A DNA stretch of 64,000 nt from Juglans regia (lineage: Eukaryota > Streptophyta > Magnoliopsida > Fagales > Juglandaceae): the NCBI RefSeq assembly GCF_001411555.2, contig NC_049901.1:27174372-27238371 (forward strand), read 5' to 3'. The position numbers were made by a program, and so were the translations under genes. How positions within the stretch are numbered: the first letter of the stretch is position 1; the number at the start of each line of letters is the position of its first letter. This document shows, piece after piece, positions 35,130 through 47,384 of this stretch. The notes under the pieces were generated by a model that did no database searches, was not told where the DNA came from, and saw only the letters and a list, made by a program, of their open reading frames with translations.

Positions 35130-36230
35130 GAATAAAACCTCAGCCCCTCTCTCTTTCTCCCTCACTTTTCCCTCGGCTCTCTCTCTCCTCCCTCTCCTTC
35201 TGCGTACGTTGTACGCAGCTCTCTCCCATGCCCGATTCCTCCACTGCCCAGCGCGGTGCCGCCATGCGTCGGTGAGCCTCACGCCCCTTCCACCGGCACC
35301 ATATCACTCCGGCAAGTCCCCCCACACCGCTCTTCCTCTCTCACGCTCTCTCTTCCTCTTTCTCGGTAGTGCACAGCCCGAATGGGCTTGATGTTGCTGC
35401 GCCGCTGTGCGCAATCATTTGGAGCCACCACCTCCACGGTAGCCTCCCCTCCCATCGGCCATCCTCCTCCAACGAGCTCGGCCTCCATCTCCCTGCCGTT
35501 TGCCCCCACGAAGTCCACCTCTCTCTTGCACGGGTTCTCCACACCCACGGCGGAGCTCCATCTCCTCCAGCCACTGCACCACCACCGGGACCTCCTTTGG
35601 CCACGAACCACCTCTCCTAGCTATCCCCACGTGTAGCCGAGCCACCATGCATGCTCACCTTCCCTCACTCTCTCACGGATGCCCACTCCCCCTTAGGCCA
35701 CCTCGACCACTGTACGCCGCCACCCACGACGTGTGACCACCCTCTCCGGCATCCTCAGGCCACCACCGACCCATCCCAACCACCCATGGCCCCGATCTGC
35801 CACCTATGCTCCTTCACTATCCCTCACTCTCTCACGGCATCTCTCCCTCTCACACACGACTAGTTCCCCTTCACCACCATGGACCGTCGTGCCACCACCA
35901 CCGAGCCTCCACGGCTCCACCAGCAACCTCCCTTGACCTCCCTTGGTCTAACCCTAAACCTGAACCGCCACTTTATGTGGTGGGCAGCCACTATGTACGG
36001 TGGACAGTCACTACGTGTGACTGACCGCCACTGCACATGGCCAGATCTGCCGTGCTACACTCCTTGCCACCATCACAAGGCCACTATGAGCCCTTCCAAG
36101 ACCACACTTAGCTATCCAAATGCCCAAACAGCCATCGTACGTGGGTTAGCCACCATGTATGACCCTTCTAGCGTCATCGACTATGATGATCAGCGAATAA
36201 CGTACGGGTTATCCTGTCGATGGTATAACC
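35130..36230 (+). other. GC-rich leader-like segment of LTR D
   Basis: About 1.1 kb that is much richer in C and G than its surroundings, starting with CT-rich sequence (CCCCTCTCTCTTTCTCCCTC). It is open in several frames on both strands, the longest 127 codons (35879-36262), because stop codons are AT-rich. Pro, His, Ser and Thr dominate and no domain is visible. Captured host DNA cannot be excluded. Confidence 0.55.
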
Positions 36231-36478
36231 CTCTATCCCTTGTTATTTATATCAAATGTTAGTTGGTTGGTTAGGTTGTGGACTGTGCTGTTAGTATTGT
36301 GGAGTTCGATGTATTGTGATGTGTTGTGCTATGTAGAGAAGTGTTGGGCATATCTGTGTAGTGCGCTATGAAGTGTTGGGCATAGTTGGGAAGTGTGCTG
36401 TGAAGTGTTGTGGATTGTGCTATGTAGTATGGTTGTGGAGTATGTGCTATATTGGTGATGTGGCATGTGGAATGGGAA

Positions 36479-36636
36479 GAGTACACGCTGAGTGTACTCT
36501 GTGTGTGGCGTAGTATGTATGAAGGGAGTACACACGGAGTGTACTCCATGTGATGGAGTGATGCACCATATGGCATGTACGCCATAGTGGTGATTTGGCA
36601 TAGCGTGTGAGAAATGAGTATACATGGAGTGTACTC
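36479..36636. repeat. Three palindromes GAGTACAC...GTGTACTC in LTR D
   Basis: Copies at 36479-36499, 36526-36546 and 36616-36636. Two have perfect 8-bp arms and the third has one mismatch. Each can form a hairpin with a short loop. Confidence 0.8.
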
Positions 36637-39600
36637 CAAGAGATGCAATGACACACCATGTGGCATGTCGCAAAGATAAGGATGGTTGTGTGGTTGATGG
36701 GCGTAGAGCATGGTGAGTCGGGAACTGTAGAACAATGTCCCGAAGTAGCTGTGATGTGGCCAGTAGTTTGAGGTGACAAGTGTCACCATAATTGACCCAT
36801 GGCTAGGAGTATGGGTGAAGTAGTAGAACAAGTATAAGAGTGCGCAGTGGAAGCAGGACTGGGGAATGTCACGAAGTGACATGGTTACCAGCAGTTGTGC
36901 TTATGACGGGTGAGGAGTTAGCGTAGGCATGGCACAGCAGGATCGTGATGAGATGTCACGATATGTTAGGTGTACTTGAGGAACCGTACTTATGATGAGT
37001 TAGGAGTTGGCGTAAGAATGGCATTGTGGGATGTTAGGTGATGTGCCAAGGTCACGGTGTAGCTTGGGAGTAGTCTCAAGCTGTATGACGTGACGTAAGG
37101 CATGGTTATGAATGGAGTCTTGTCGTGTTAAGTGTTGGGATGAACTGTCAAAAGGGATGAGTAGCATGAAGAGTCATGCTAGCCCGATTAAGAGAAGGTT
37201 GGTATCAAAGTATGGCCCTTGTCCCTACGAGCAGGTGATCAACATGTTATATGTTGGTCTCGGGTGATAAAGGGGTAAGGTACATGTGTAATATGGATAT
37301 ACACATGTGTAATACGGATTCACCATATGTAATGGGTAATCTATCATAAACATAGTTACACGATGCTTGAGTCTCAGAGTTGGCTTAGAGCCGTGTGGCT
37401 TGTATGGATGGGAATGAGGATTTAGTGTGGGCTAAGGTGCATAAAAGTAGTGACGGGTGTATTGTCTAGGATTGGGATGAGAGATTCTGTCGGTCGAAAT
37501 CATGCGTCGGAATATGGTCAGCAAGAAGAGTAAGACGAAGGTCTTAGTGTCTTAATCCTATGGTGAATCACAGGTTCACTTTAGTGATGAGCACTCACGG
37601 CAAGAACGTCGAGTTGGGAAGAGATAGTGACCGTAAGTGGTCCCTGAAGGTTTTAGCATAGTAAAGTACTTATTGCAATATCGGGTAAGTAGTACTGGTA
37701 GTGCACCCAGTGCTGCCCCTGACTGAAAAGGGTCCCAACCCGTGGCCATGGGCAGAGTCCAGGTCCAAAGGAAGACTGCTAACCCCAACACACGGGGTGT
37801 AACAGTGTGTACCAGCCAATGAAAGTGATAAGAAAGAATGTATGAATGCATGAATGCATCGAATTCTTGAAGAAATGAAGGCACTGATGGGAGAAACGTT
37901 TTACGAAAAGAAAGCCCATTTTTAAAGAAAAACCTCGTCCAGTGATGTTTTCAAAAGAACGCACGTATAGTATGTATGTTATGATGAATGCATGAATGAA
38001 AATTTATGTTATTATATTTTAACTGTATGAAGTAATGCTTACGAGTCATCGACTCATTTTAATTTTTATGTATGCCCCTCCCCAACAAGAACTGAATGAG
38101 AAGTACGCTTTAGGACGGACACAACCCATGGGGAAAAGCACAAAAGTCTAGGCATGAGTGTTTAAATGTATTAGAGGCCTTTTATTGTTAAAATTGAAGT
38201 TTTCCACTGTAAACCTCTTTTATTCTCAAAACACATTTTATTTTATAATGTAGAGTCTTGCACCCTGGGTATGGACTCAAAAAGTTTTAAATCGAATGGT
38301 AATTCCCCTCGTCTTTTCTAAAATCATTTTGTAAAAAGTCTCACCACAAGGACGAACGTTACAAGTTATCTTAGAATTTCGGCCTTACTTGCGAATTTAG
38401 GTCCAATGGTTTAGGCCCATGATCCAATTATAAATTTGTTAAGTGTTATGTGACCTAATAATATTTTTGCTTTGAACCTAGTCTTAAAAGTGGGCTAAGG
38501 GGGAAAAGAGGTGTAGGAAAGCACCAAAATGGGCTTACATGCCTAGCCCATTGTTTTTGGTCCAAAATCAAGTTCCAAAGTAAGTTTCTTGGAAAGGGAA
38601 GCCTAGGGAAATGAAATGGTACCTTTCTAGAAGCTTTGCATAGGAAATTGGAAGGAGGTCTTCGGGATTTCGAATCTTGCTAAGTCTTTGCCATGTGTCG
38701 AACATGCACCAAGGTTCTAGAAGACTTTTGGGATGAGACTTTTATTAAGGACAAGTTTGCCCTTAGGGTTTTCAACTAGCATGTTGTGGACCAATGAAAT
38801 GTGAAGGGTCACCTAGGGAATAAGCATGGGGAAGATGAAGCAACACCTTGGGAATGGAAAAAGGAGGGGACGGCTAAGGCTAGGGCACACGCCCATGCCA
38901 CTTGTCCTCCATGCCAAGAGCCTTTTGTTAGGAATAGGAAATGTCATTCATGGTTTTACTAAGTTACCACTTTAGAAGATGTTGACTTGTTAAAGGAATG
39001 GAAGGGCATAAGAGAGAAATGTGATTTTCGGCCAAGGAAGGAAGCTCACATGCCACCTCCAAAATTTTCCCCTTCCCAATGCAATCTATGTGGGGAACTC
39101 CAAGAGGTTTTCAATTTTTGAGAGAGGAAGAAGAAGGAACCTTGCCACTTGTCTCATATGCAAAGGTTTTGATTCAAACAAGGAGGGAAGTGAATGGATT
39201 CTATATAAGGAGAAGGGTACACTCCTAGGAGGCTTTTCACTTGCCATTTTTCGGATTCTTGCATGAGTTTCCACTCTCTCCACTCAATTCTCTCAAGTTC
39301 ATTTGAATGCTCTCTCCCATTCTCTTGTGTTTTCTCACCAACCAAACAAGAAAGATCCTTGCAAGAGAATGATTTAAGCACTATCGAAGGATTTGCAAGG
39401 TAAGATTTGGTTTTCCTAAGCCTAGTTCACACACAAATCTTTTCTCAATCCGAAAGGGGGATTTATCCTCCATGTTTCGACCATCTCATGTATTCTTGGC
39501 TACCTTAAGTTTTGGTTCTACCTTATGTGTGAAATGAAGAGGGTTTTAACCTAATAACCCTAAAAGCCGAATGGTTTAAGACCAAGTGATGCCCTAGAAA

Positions 39601-40920
39601 CACACACACGCACTTATGAACATGAGTTAGGGTTTTAGATGCTTTTTCTAATATGATATGTTCGGATTTATAGCTTGCGAGTATTCTTTTATGAGGATTT
39701 TGTAAGTATACACTCAACCTACTCTTGGTTAACACTTGTATATGATTATGTAAATCCTTTCATTTCCATGTTTGTTTTATTGGTTATTTCTTGTTTGATT
39801 ATTTGATTATGTGAAAATGATCTTGTATCAATCTATGGAAGGGATTTCATGTTTGGAATTTTTGATGAAAATTCCATGAAATACTTGTATATGTTTCGGT
39901 TTCATATGTTCAAGATTGATGGATTATGTGTTATGATGTTTCGGCCATAACATGTGTTGTATGTTTTGGATCTTAATTAAATGTCATGATTTCATGCTTT
40001 GTTTTATCATGCTTTGATTCCTATGTTATATGCTTGAAGATGGGAACATGTTTAAGTGATGAATCTCATGATTTTTAGCCCTAAGTGTTTCGGCCTAAGC
40101 ATGTTCCCATGGTTTCATGAATGTGTTTGGAAGTTTCATGTATTCCATGTAATCATGCTATGAATTGAACATGTTATGCTTGGTTATTTCATGCATGGCA
40201 TTTCATATGTCATATGTCAAGTATAAGTAAGCATGTTAAGTCTCATGTTACATGCATTTGGAAAAGAAATGTTTTCAAAGAAGTATTTTCAAAAGAGTCT
40301 TCAAAGAAAATGTTTTCAAAGAAAAAGTTTTATCACGACCCCAAGTAGTAGGTGCTTAAGAATGAAGTGGTAACCCCTGGGTTGACGAAGAATAGTCGAC
40401 TAGCCTCGGATGGGTTCTTTTTAAAGAATGCCGGAGCGAGGAAGCACCTAATGCTTGTGAGTGCATAAGACATGTAACCCGACGAAGTAAGGTCGGCTTA
40501 ATATGATTCTCTGTATATGATGTATTCATCACGGTGTATGGACCGTTGATGGTGCAGTAACTAGCAGGAACACGCGGTGTAAGGAGGGGAGCTGTGTTGT
40601 ATCCACGCTCTGAACAAGTATAAGAGCTCATATGATAATGATCACTCGATGAAAATCTTGTGATATATTCTGATAAGGCAAGTTCTGAATAAGATCATGT
40701 GAATAAGAAAAAGTTAAGAAGTTTTTATGAAAAGTTTAAGTCTCTGTTACAAATCTTTTGTAAATGCTCAAGTACATAAGTCAAGTCTTAGGTAAGGCAT
40801 AAGTCAAGTACATGTCCATGCACGCATATCATGATATACTTTTTGTATGCTTGTATTATTTGTGGTATGTTGTGTGATTACTTGCAGAGATATCTCGAAA
40901 TCTCATTGTGGTAGTTTCCA

Positions 40921-40946
40921 CTACCATTCCCCCACCGGAATGGTAG
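40921..40946 (+). other. Stem-loop in LTR E
   Basis: CTACCATTCC and GGAATGGTAG form a perfect 10-bp stem around CCCACC. The same stem with a different loop occurs in both LTRs of the 15318-26643 element. It lies about 0.8 kb before the LTR end. Confidence 0.85.
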
Positions 40947-41733
40947 AAGTTATAATGGATACCCCAAACACCCAGGAAACATGAACCAGGACAGTTCTCT
41001 GATAGAAGATGAGTTTATTGTTCAGGCTTGTCAAGACTACACTGTGGATGTACTAATTCACACGGCTAAGTTACTCAGGGAGATCTTACATAGTATTAGT
41101 GAGACATAGGTTGATGTTACAATCTATCAACCCTCTAAGAACTTGAAATTTTGGTGGAACATGGATCAGTTGTCTACATACTTAGAGCGAGCCTCTAAGG
41201 CTTCGGCTGACTCAAAGGCAATAGCAAAGGATTTAGGTCTATTACGGCCCGAGCCTTGGCAATCCCTTGGGGTCTTCTGGTGTCTATCTCCTGATGGGAT
41301 GATGGTTAAGAAGAGTACGGGATTATAAGTGTTTTGTGGAAAGGAAAAAAAATAAAAGAGAGAGAAGGCAACAACATTTATGGCCATCTTTTGTGGAGTT
41401 ATGTTTCTTTTGTGGGAATCCCGTGTTTTGGGAACTTTAAAATTATACTTCATGCTTTTGGGATATTTTTCCCTTAAGGCCTATGTTTATGTTTTGGGAC
41501 AATCTTTTGGGTTATGATATTAGTTTATGGTACCATGTGCTTTGCAATTGCTTATTGCGTTGCTTAGTTATCTGACTTTTATTAATTTTTCCTCTGCATC
41601 GTTATTGCATACTGCTAGTGTACTTAGGTGCATAGCATATTATATGTTATGTTCGAGGGGTGTGTAGCCTTGTGTTATATGTCCCGGCGTCTCAATCACA
41701 GTCCAATCCCAAGCGAGGGCTGGGGGCGCCATA

Positions 41734-42006
41734 GATGGTGGTCGGCTTTGTTTCTCCAATGCCTAATTTCCTGAAAACAGAGAAATGCATTAGATTAATA
41801 CTTGCCCCTAAACCACATAAAGCTTTATGAAAATAGGAATTTCCTATAGTGCAAGGGATCATGAAACTCCTCGGATCTTTCAACTTAGGCGGCAGTTTCT
41901 TTTGTAAAATTGCACTGCTCTCATCAGTCAGCATCATAGTCTCATGCTCCTCCAACTTCCGCTTATTTGATAATATATCCTTCAAAAGTTTTGCATATTT
42001 AGGCAT
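41734..42006 (-). pseudogene. Athila protease region, interrupted by LTR E
   Basis: Minus-strand frame with PKYAKLLKDIL, PRSFMIPCTIGNSYFHKALC and LGASINLMHFSVFRKLG, the segment before and at the active site of gypsy aspartic protease. The catalytic position reads LCGLGAS where family members have LCDLGAS, so the active-site Asp is Gly. LTR E breaks the gene just downstream; the other half (IKYPRRLIENVLVKVDKFIFP, then LILG) is at about 34477-34290. A stop codon lies close to the junction. Confidence 0.85.
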
Positions 42007-42211
42007 TTACTTTAAAGTTTCAATGAGAGGAATACTAATATGCAATTGCTTAAATATGCTTATAAATTTAGAGAATGATTATCAATCTAATTTTTCTTTA
42101 ATCTTTGCAGCAAAGGAATTGGTGGATCATAAATTGAAGGAGAATAAGTTTTTAGAAATATACTCCCTAGATTTCTTGGATTTTACAGCCCCTTTATTCT
42201 CTCTAGTCTTC

Positions 42212-43334
42212 TTAGCTTGTTGGTCGGTTGTTGGTCTCGTTCACCTCGTACTCGATTTCTTTCTTCTTGAACTTCACATTTTCAGTAGCTTCTTCATCTC
42301 GCTCAGTATTTACCAACTGTGGATGGTCATATGTCTGCCCACTTCTCAACTTTATGGCCTTGACATGTTCCTTCGGATTGGTCACAGTGTTGCTTGGTAA
42401 GGTCCCAGTTGTCCTCTCGGTAAGCATGTTGGAGAGCTGACCGATTTGTGCCTCAAGATTGCGGATTGAAGCCGAGTTTTTTTGGATCACCTTATCAACC
42501 TTTTGCATTGCCATATCAGTCTTTTGCATGTATTGCATAAACATATCCTCAAGTGTTGGCATCTTCTCTTTCTATGGAAACTGTTGAGGTGGTCTAGCCG
42601 GCACTTGGTTTTTGCTCCATGAAAAATTAGGGTGATTTCTCCATCCGGGATTGAACATATTTGAATAAAGATTATTTTGACGTTGGAAATTGGACACGTA
42701 ATGAGTTTATTCATGACTCGGTTGGACAAAAGTTTTCCCCACTTGGCAATCTACACTTGAATGATTTACCACGCAATGATCACAAATAACATTAGTTTAA
42801 ATAGCATTAACGTTCATCTTACCTAATTGTTGTGATAAATTTGTCATCTTGGCATTGCTCTCTCTGCAGACCATTGATAATTTGGATGCCAATTCTTCCA
42901 TAAGTCCATATGCGACTTTATGGGTCTTACTCATTAATGCTCCTCCCGCAGCCGCATCAACCATAGATCGATTTGTGGGTCCCAAACCATTGTAAAATGT
43001 TTGTACTTGAAGCCAGGCGGGGAGGTCGTGATGTGGACACATGTGCATTAGGATCCTTTTGTGACAGCCCTCTAAATTGGACGGTTTGTTGGATCATTTG
43101 AATAATGGCTAGCTTGATCTCGAAGTTGTTGGCCTGTATAGTTGGCTGTCATATACTATACGTTGACCCATTGACCGAGGGAATCACATAGTCTCTTAAC
43201 ACCTTGTGCTCCTGGTTGGCCATATTAACTTTAGATGCGGCGACCTCTTTCTTTTTCTCTTTATTGATCCAATGTAAGGTTCTTTCAATCTCAGAATCGA
43301 AAAGCGTATGCTCTAATGATTTAGATCGGTGCAT
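42212..43334 (-). pseudogene. Athila gag remnant
   Basis: Three open pieces. 43334-43149: FDSEIERTLHW, then RDYVIPSVNGSTYSI (N-terminal gag). 43048-42797: CPHHDLPAWLQVQTFYNGL, VDAAAGGALMSKT (capsid end). 42562-42212: LEDMFMQYMQKTD, SIRNLEAQIGQLSNML, GTLPSNT, IKLRSGQ (gag C-terminus). A large part of the capsid between the first two pieces is missing, so there is an internal deletion as well as frameshifts. Gag would package RNA; this copy cannot. Confidence 0.85.
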
Positions 43335-43476
43335 GCACTTCTAATTCCTGAAAATAAAAAGATCAAGCTGAGATCAAATTTAAAATTATTATTTTTAAAA
43401 TAAATAAAATAAAATAAAATCCAAAGTAGTAAAAATCTAGCTGGTATCAATATCAATAACAAATAATATTCTCAAG

Positions 43477-43488
43477 CAACAGCGCCAA
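43477..43488 (-). other. Primer-binding site of Athila element A (mutated)
   Basis: Minus-strand TGGCGCTGTTGC lies five bases from the 5' LTR end at 43494. It matches the plant tRNA-Asp type site TGGCGCCGTTGC except for one C-to-T change. Confidence 0.8.
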
Positions 43489-43493
43489 AAACT

Positions 43494-45184
43494 TGTTCAC
43501 ATAAAAATATATCTGCAAGTGCACATAATCGTAACAAGTAGTAAACTCTTTTAAAGAAAACGATTATCGAACCCACAGGGAATAATTATGCTATTGAATA
43601 TTGAAATTGACTAAATTAATTACTATTTAGAAAATCGAAATTTGAAGAATAATTTATCTAAATTAAACTGAAGAAAAGAACATTAAAATTAAGATTTGAA
43701 AAATAATAAAAATAGATATAGAGCATTTGACTTCACCTAGCAAATCCCACACAATTTAGTCTTTCTTGTAATAGAATCTTAATTATCTCAAGTTGATAAT
43801 AAAATTTCCTTAATTATTCAATATTTTCTCTCGAACAATACCAAAAATATCTCCAACTAATTACTCCATATCTCTATGTGAATTTAACTAATTGAAGACT
43901 CCTTAAGTTTTTTAGATTTTCCTTGAAAATCACACTAGTCGCAGTAAAGCATCTATGCTTTAGCTCAACTAATGGTGTTTAATCCTAGAGTTTTAATCAC
44001 AAATCACCTCTTGGTCTAATTGCAATCCAAAATATCGAATAATAGTTAGCTAAAAATTGTAAGCATTAAGAACAAGGAAAAAACACTCAATCATGAAAAT
44101 ATTGAAAATGAAATAACTTAGAATATAAATTGTGTGTTCAATGTTAGGTTATATCAAAGCTCTAGCAAATAAAATTAATTCATAATGAAATTAAAAAGAG
44201 AAAGAATAAAACTGGTGTTATTCGTTGGAATCAGTTGATGAAATATGCGGCTCTCGCCTCAGCTCTCCCCCAGATCTGCTTCTTTGACAGAAACTCAAAA
44301 AATAAACTCTGAATTATCAAACCTAAACTCAAACTCTCTAAAACTCAAAACTAAAACTCAAAAACCAAAGACTCTCTATTCTTCCTACAACATGGGATGA
44401 AATAGATGTCAAGATTAAAATCCGAAAACAAAATGGAAAATCAGTTTCTAAAGATAGATGTTAACATAAAAGGAAATTATCCCAAGAATATCGAAATTAT
44501 CTAAAATGGAAGATGTAGTGATATGCGACTTGATTTGCAGAGTTCAGGAGGATTTAGTTGCCAATAGATTGATTGCGGAACTCAGAAGGGTAGAGACTAA
44601 TAGATGCCGTGTGTGCTGAATATAACTGGTGGGCGTGGAGGTCACAAATGAACGGGTGTGGAGGTTACAAAGGAACAGGCCTCTCCTTGCCTACCTAGTG
44701 GAAAGACTCCTCACCGGGTGAAAGACTCGGCTCGTCTTTTCTATTTATTGCCCACAATATCGTTTAGGTTGGTCTTTTAAGTTGATTGTTTAGACTAGTC
44801 ACCCAATCTAACTGCCTAGAGCCTTGTCGCCAAGTCTTTGCACCTTCTGATCGTGCCTTATGGTCGCGAGTCTCCTCGCCTACCGAGATGTAAGTCTTCT
44901 TGCCTTTGGGCGAGAGAAATCTCCTTGCGACCCACGGGACAAGGCTCCTCGCCCAAATCTCATTGGCTCTCGTTAGATCTTGCTATCTCTTATCGGTCTG
45001 GATCCGTAGTCTCTTTTTTTGTACCAAAATGGTCTCCTTTTGCACTAAATATTCTCATTCCATCAAATCCAAGAAAATAAATAAAAATCTGTATAAATAA
45101 AATTAAATCAATAGTATTGAAGGGAAAATGATATTTTTCATAAATAAAATAGTGATAAAAATCACATAAAAATAACACTTATCA
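43494..45184 (-). repeat. LTR shared by Athila elements A and B (1691 bp)
   Basis: Plus-strand left end TGTTCACATAAAA, right end ...CACTTATCA. It acts as 5' LTR for element A (primer site at 43477-43488 below it) and sits where the 3' LTR of element B should be (polypurine-like AAGTTTGGGAGTACT on the minus strand just above 45184). It retains the empty hAT-MITE site. Confidence 0.85.
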
Positions 45185-45943
45185 AGTACTCCCAAACTTA
45201 AGCTTTGCTCACCCTCAAGCAAAGAAGAAAGAAACACAATTAAAACAAGCATTGGTTTGATTCATAAAATTTATTGTCTCAAAGATTGTCTAAAGTCTAT
45301 AATTCAAACGAATCATTCAAGATCAATCAAGTCCAAAAGTTAATTAAAAACTCAATTTCACCGCATTATCCATTCCTACATTCATGCTACCCATCATTCT
45401 TACTTCATCATTAGCTCCCCGGATAGTTTTATGCAAACAAGTAAATAAATAATGAATCTTTAAAAACTTCATAGGCTTGCTTTTCAAATCAGTCTCCACT
45501 AATGTACAGCAGAAACTATCACCTGGGATCAATAGGTATTTATTAAACTTGTAATGTAAGACTAGAGTGAGGGCTACAAAGAAAATGTAGGATTCAAACA
45601 AAGCAAGAGAACTTAAGTTTGAACATCAACATAATAAATAGAACATTCTCACTTCTAACATAAACATCTCTTCTTAATCATTGTAAATCTCTCAACATAC
45701 CTCTCTTTATTGCACTTTTATGTATCTCTCTCTTCACCCCTCTATTAGGCAGATCGGATTTTTTTTTTTTTAAAATATTCCATACCTTTTCGACTGCCTT
45801 TGTGGATGACTCTCATCGGCTTTTCTTGTTGGCCACACAGTAAAGAATGAAAAACTAGACTTAAGCAATGAGAGTTTTTTCTAAAAACTATAATCAATTT
45901 CATTCATATTCTTATTATAAGCTTTTTATTCATCAAACCATAC

Positions 45944-45981
<38 letters not shown>

Positions 45982-46820
45982 TTATTCTTATTATTATTGT
46001 TATTATTATTATTATTTTGAATAAAATAATATCCTTTCCCCCCAAACTTAAATATCACATTGTCCTCAATGGGAAAAAGGAAGAAAAACTAAAGCAAAGA
46101 ATGAGAGAAGGTAATAGATGCTCCCCTAAATTTTTTTTTTGGTCTTCCAGTTGAATATTTCCCTTGAAGGTGCATCCGTGTACTCCTTGGAGATCTCCTC
46201 CCCTCTTCGTTCCTATAAGATGAAAGAAAATGGATAATATTAAGCAAAAATAAAAAAAACTTGGGTTGCCTCCCAAAAGCGCTTTATTTAAAGTTTGTAG
46301 CTAGACACGGTCCTCTCATCATTTATTACTGGCGAGATCGATGTAACAATTTTTCGAGTTAAAGTCTTCATCCATATAGGGTTTTAATCTCTGTCCATTT
46401 ACTTTAAATGTGTATTTTGTCTCGTGATGGACTTCAACCGCCCCATAGGGAAAGACAAAGGTCACCACAAAGGGTCCCGACCACTGAGAGCACAACTTTC
46501 CCAAGGAGAGTCGAAGTCTTGAGTTAAATAGTAGAACTTTCTGCTCGATTTCAAATTCCCTTCTCATAATATGCTTATTGTGCCATCTTTTCGTTTTAAC
46601 TTTGTAAATCTGAGTATTCACATAAGCATCATTGCGGAACTTATCCATCTCGTTGATTTGCAATATTCTCTTCTTGCCAGCCGCTTGTAAATCAAAGTTC
46701 AATGTTCTCATTGCCTAATAGGCTCTATGTTCTAGTTCCACGGGTAGATGGCATACTTTTCCATCAACGAGCTGATAAGGTGACATCCTGTTTGGTGTTT
46801 TGAATGCTGTCAGGTAGGCC
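45185..46820 (-). mobile_element. Athila element B, 3' part only
   Basis: Non-coding tail (45185-46318) plus the integrase C-terminal frame 46711-46319 (RTLNFDLQAAG, KRWHNKHIMRR, GAVEVHHE, LKPYMDEDF). It aligns to 29268-31620 of element A but lacks the 29912-30620 segment, with a shared AGTA at the joint. A (TTA)n microsatellite lies at 45942-46016. The element is cut at 46820 by the LTR that starts TGTGATGCCCCC. Confidence 0.85.
45942..46016 (+). repeat. (TTA)n microsatellite
   Basis: About 75 bases of imperfect TTA/ATT repeats with CTT interruptions, inside the tail of Athila element B; element A has a much shorter run near 30735-30750. Confidence 0.9.
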
Positions 46821-47384
46821 TGTGATGCCCCCAGATTCCGCTTAGGATCAGACGGACATCTGAAGTATCGGGACATTCAACACAAGATTACCTGTCCCAG
46901 TTCATGACATATAAGATGGAATGTTCCTAATATGCATTTAGCATTATGCAATATTCACAGTAGATAATTTTTTTTTAGCAATACTATGCACTAAACTTAT
47001 AATATCCCAAATAGTTAAAACATAATCCATGCATATTTAAAAAAATAAATATCCACGATTAAATCACGAGTCTCAGAAGACTATAATCTCAAAACAACAA
47101 AGACCCGGCTCTGACCTGGCTCTATAATTACATTGCCAAAATACACTATTGGGTTAGTTCGTTGAGTAACTCGGGTAACACGACTAACAATGCCAAAATA
47201 CTATCCAAAGACCTAACTATGGAGGCTGCAAGCTCCTTATTGCGTCTACGACATCTAGTTAACCTCCTAGTTAATGATACATGCATGTCAGTAAAAGCAT
47301 GAATGCATAATCAAAATCGTAAGTAAGCATAGCATAACATAACTTGACATATAGCATGACATAAATGACATAACTTGAACTGAA

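Larger units (their letters stand above)
34597..38368 (+). mobile_element. Solo LTR D nested in LTR E, with 5-bp duplication AGTTA
   Basis: D spans 34602-38363 (3762 bp). Ends are TATAACACCCTG (apparently a mutated TGTAACACCC) and ACGTTACA. AGTTA flanks it at 34597-34601 and 38364-38368. It contains an AT-rich 5' part, a GC-rich leader-like part (about 35130-36230), a repeat field with three palindromes (36479-36636) and a short hairpin GAGTC/GACTC (38043-38055). Overlapping open frames in the GC-rich part lack motifs and are not called genes. Confidence 0.85.
34478..41733 (+). mobile_element. Solo LTR E, Tekay-related, inserted in the Athila protease and itself split by LTR D
   Basis: E consists of 34478-34601 plus 38369-41733, about 3.49 kb in total. 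Its left end TGTGATGGCCCGAG resembles TGTAACAGCCCGCTAG. Its right end, AATCCCAAGCGAGGGCTGGG then GGCGCCATA, aligns to the Tekay-like LTR end ATCCCAAGCGGAATCTGGGG then GCGTCACA. Flanks are GATGG. Internal landmarks are a TATA motif CTATATAAGG (39201-39210), a donor-like GCAAG|GTAAGA (39400) and a stem-loop at 40921-40946. There is no coding sequence and no second LTR, so it is a solo LTR formed by recombination. Confidence 0.85.
26916..45184 (-). mobile_element. Athila-type Ty3/gypsy retrotransposon (element A), degenerate
   Basis: Minus-strand order: 5' LTR 43494-45184, tRNA-Asp-like primer site at 43477-43488, gag 42212-43334, protease 41734-42006 continuing at 34290-34477, RT and RNase H about 33998-32560, integrase 32528-31173, a 1.9-kb non-coding tail, 3' LTR 26916-29267. 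Gag type, primer site, the FMDD RT box and the long post-integrase stretch fit Athila. Stops and deletions inactivate it. LTR E (34478-41733) interrupts protease and a hAT-like MITE interrupts the 3' LTR. No env-like frame was found in the tail. The flanking duplication cannot be tested because the other side continues into a second element. Confidence 0.85.

Noticed and set aside
35279..36262. Several overlapping 70-127 codon frames on both strands
   Set aside because: GC-rich DNA with few stop codons; no start, domain or codon pattern singles one out.
36271..36882. 203-codon minus-strand frame in LTR D
   Set aside because: Falls in a degenerate GTGTTG/TGTGG repeat field including the palindromes; overlapping frames are also open and no domain is visible.
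41849..42400. 183-codon plus-strand frame
   Set aside because: Antisense of Athila gag and protease sequence, which is clearly coded on the minus strand.
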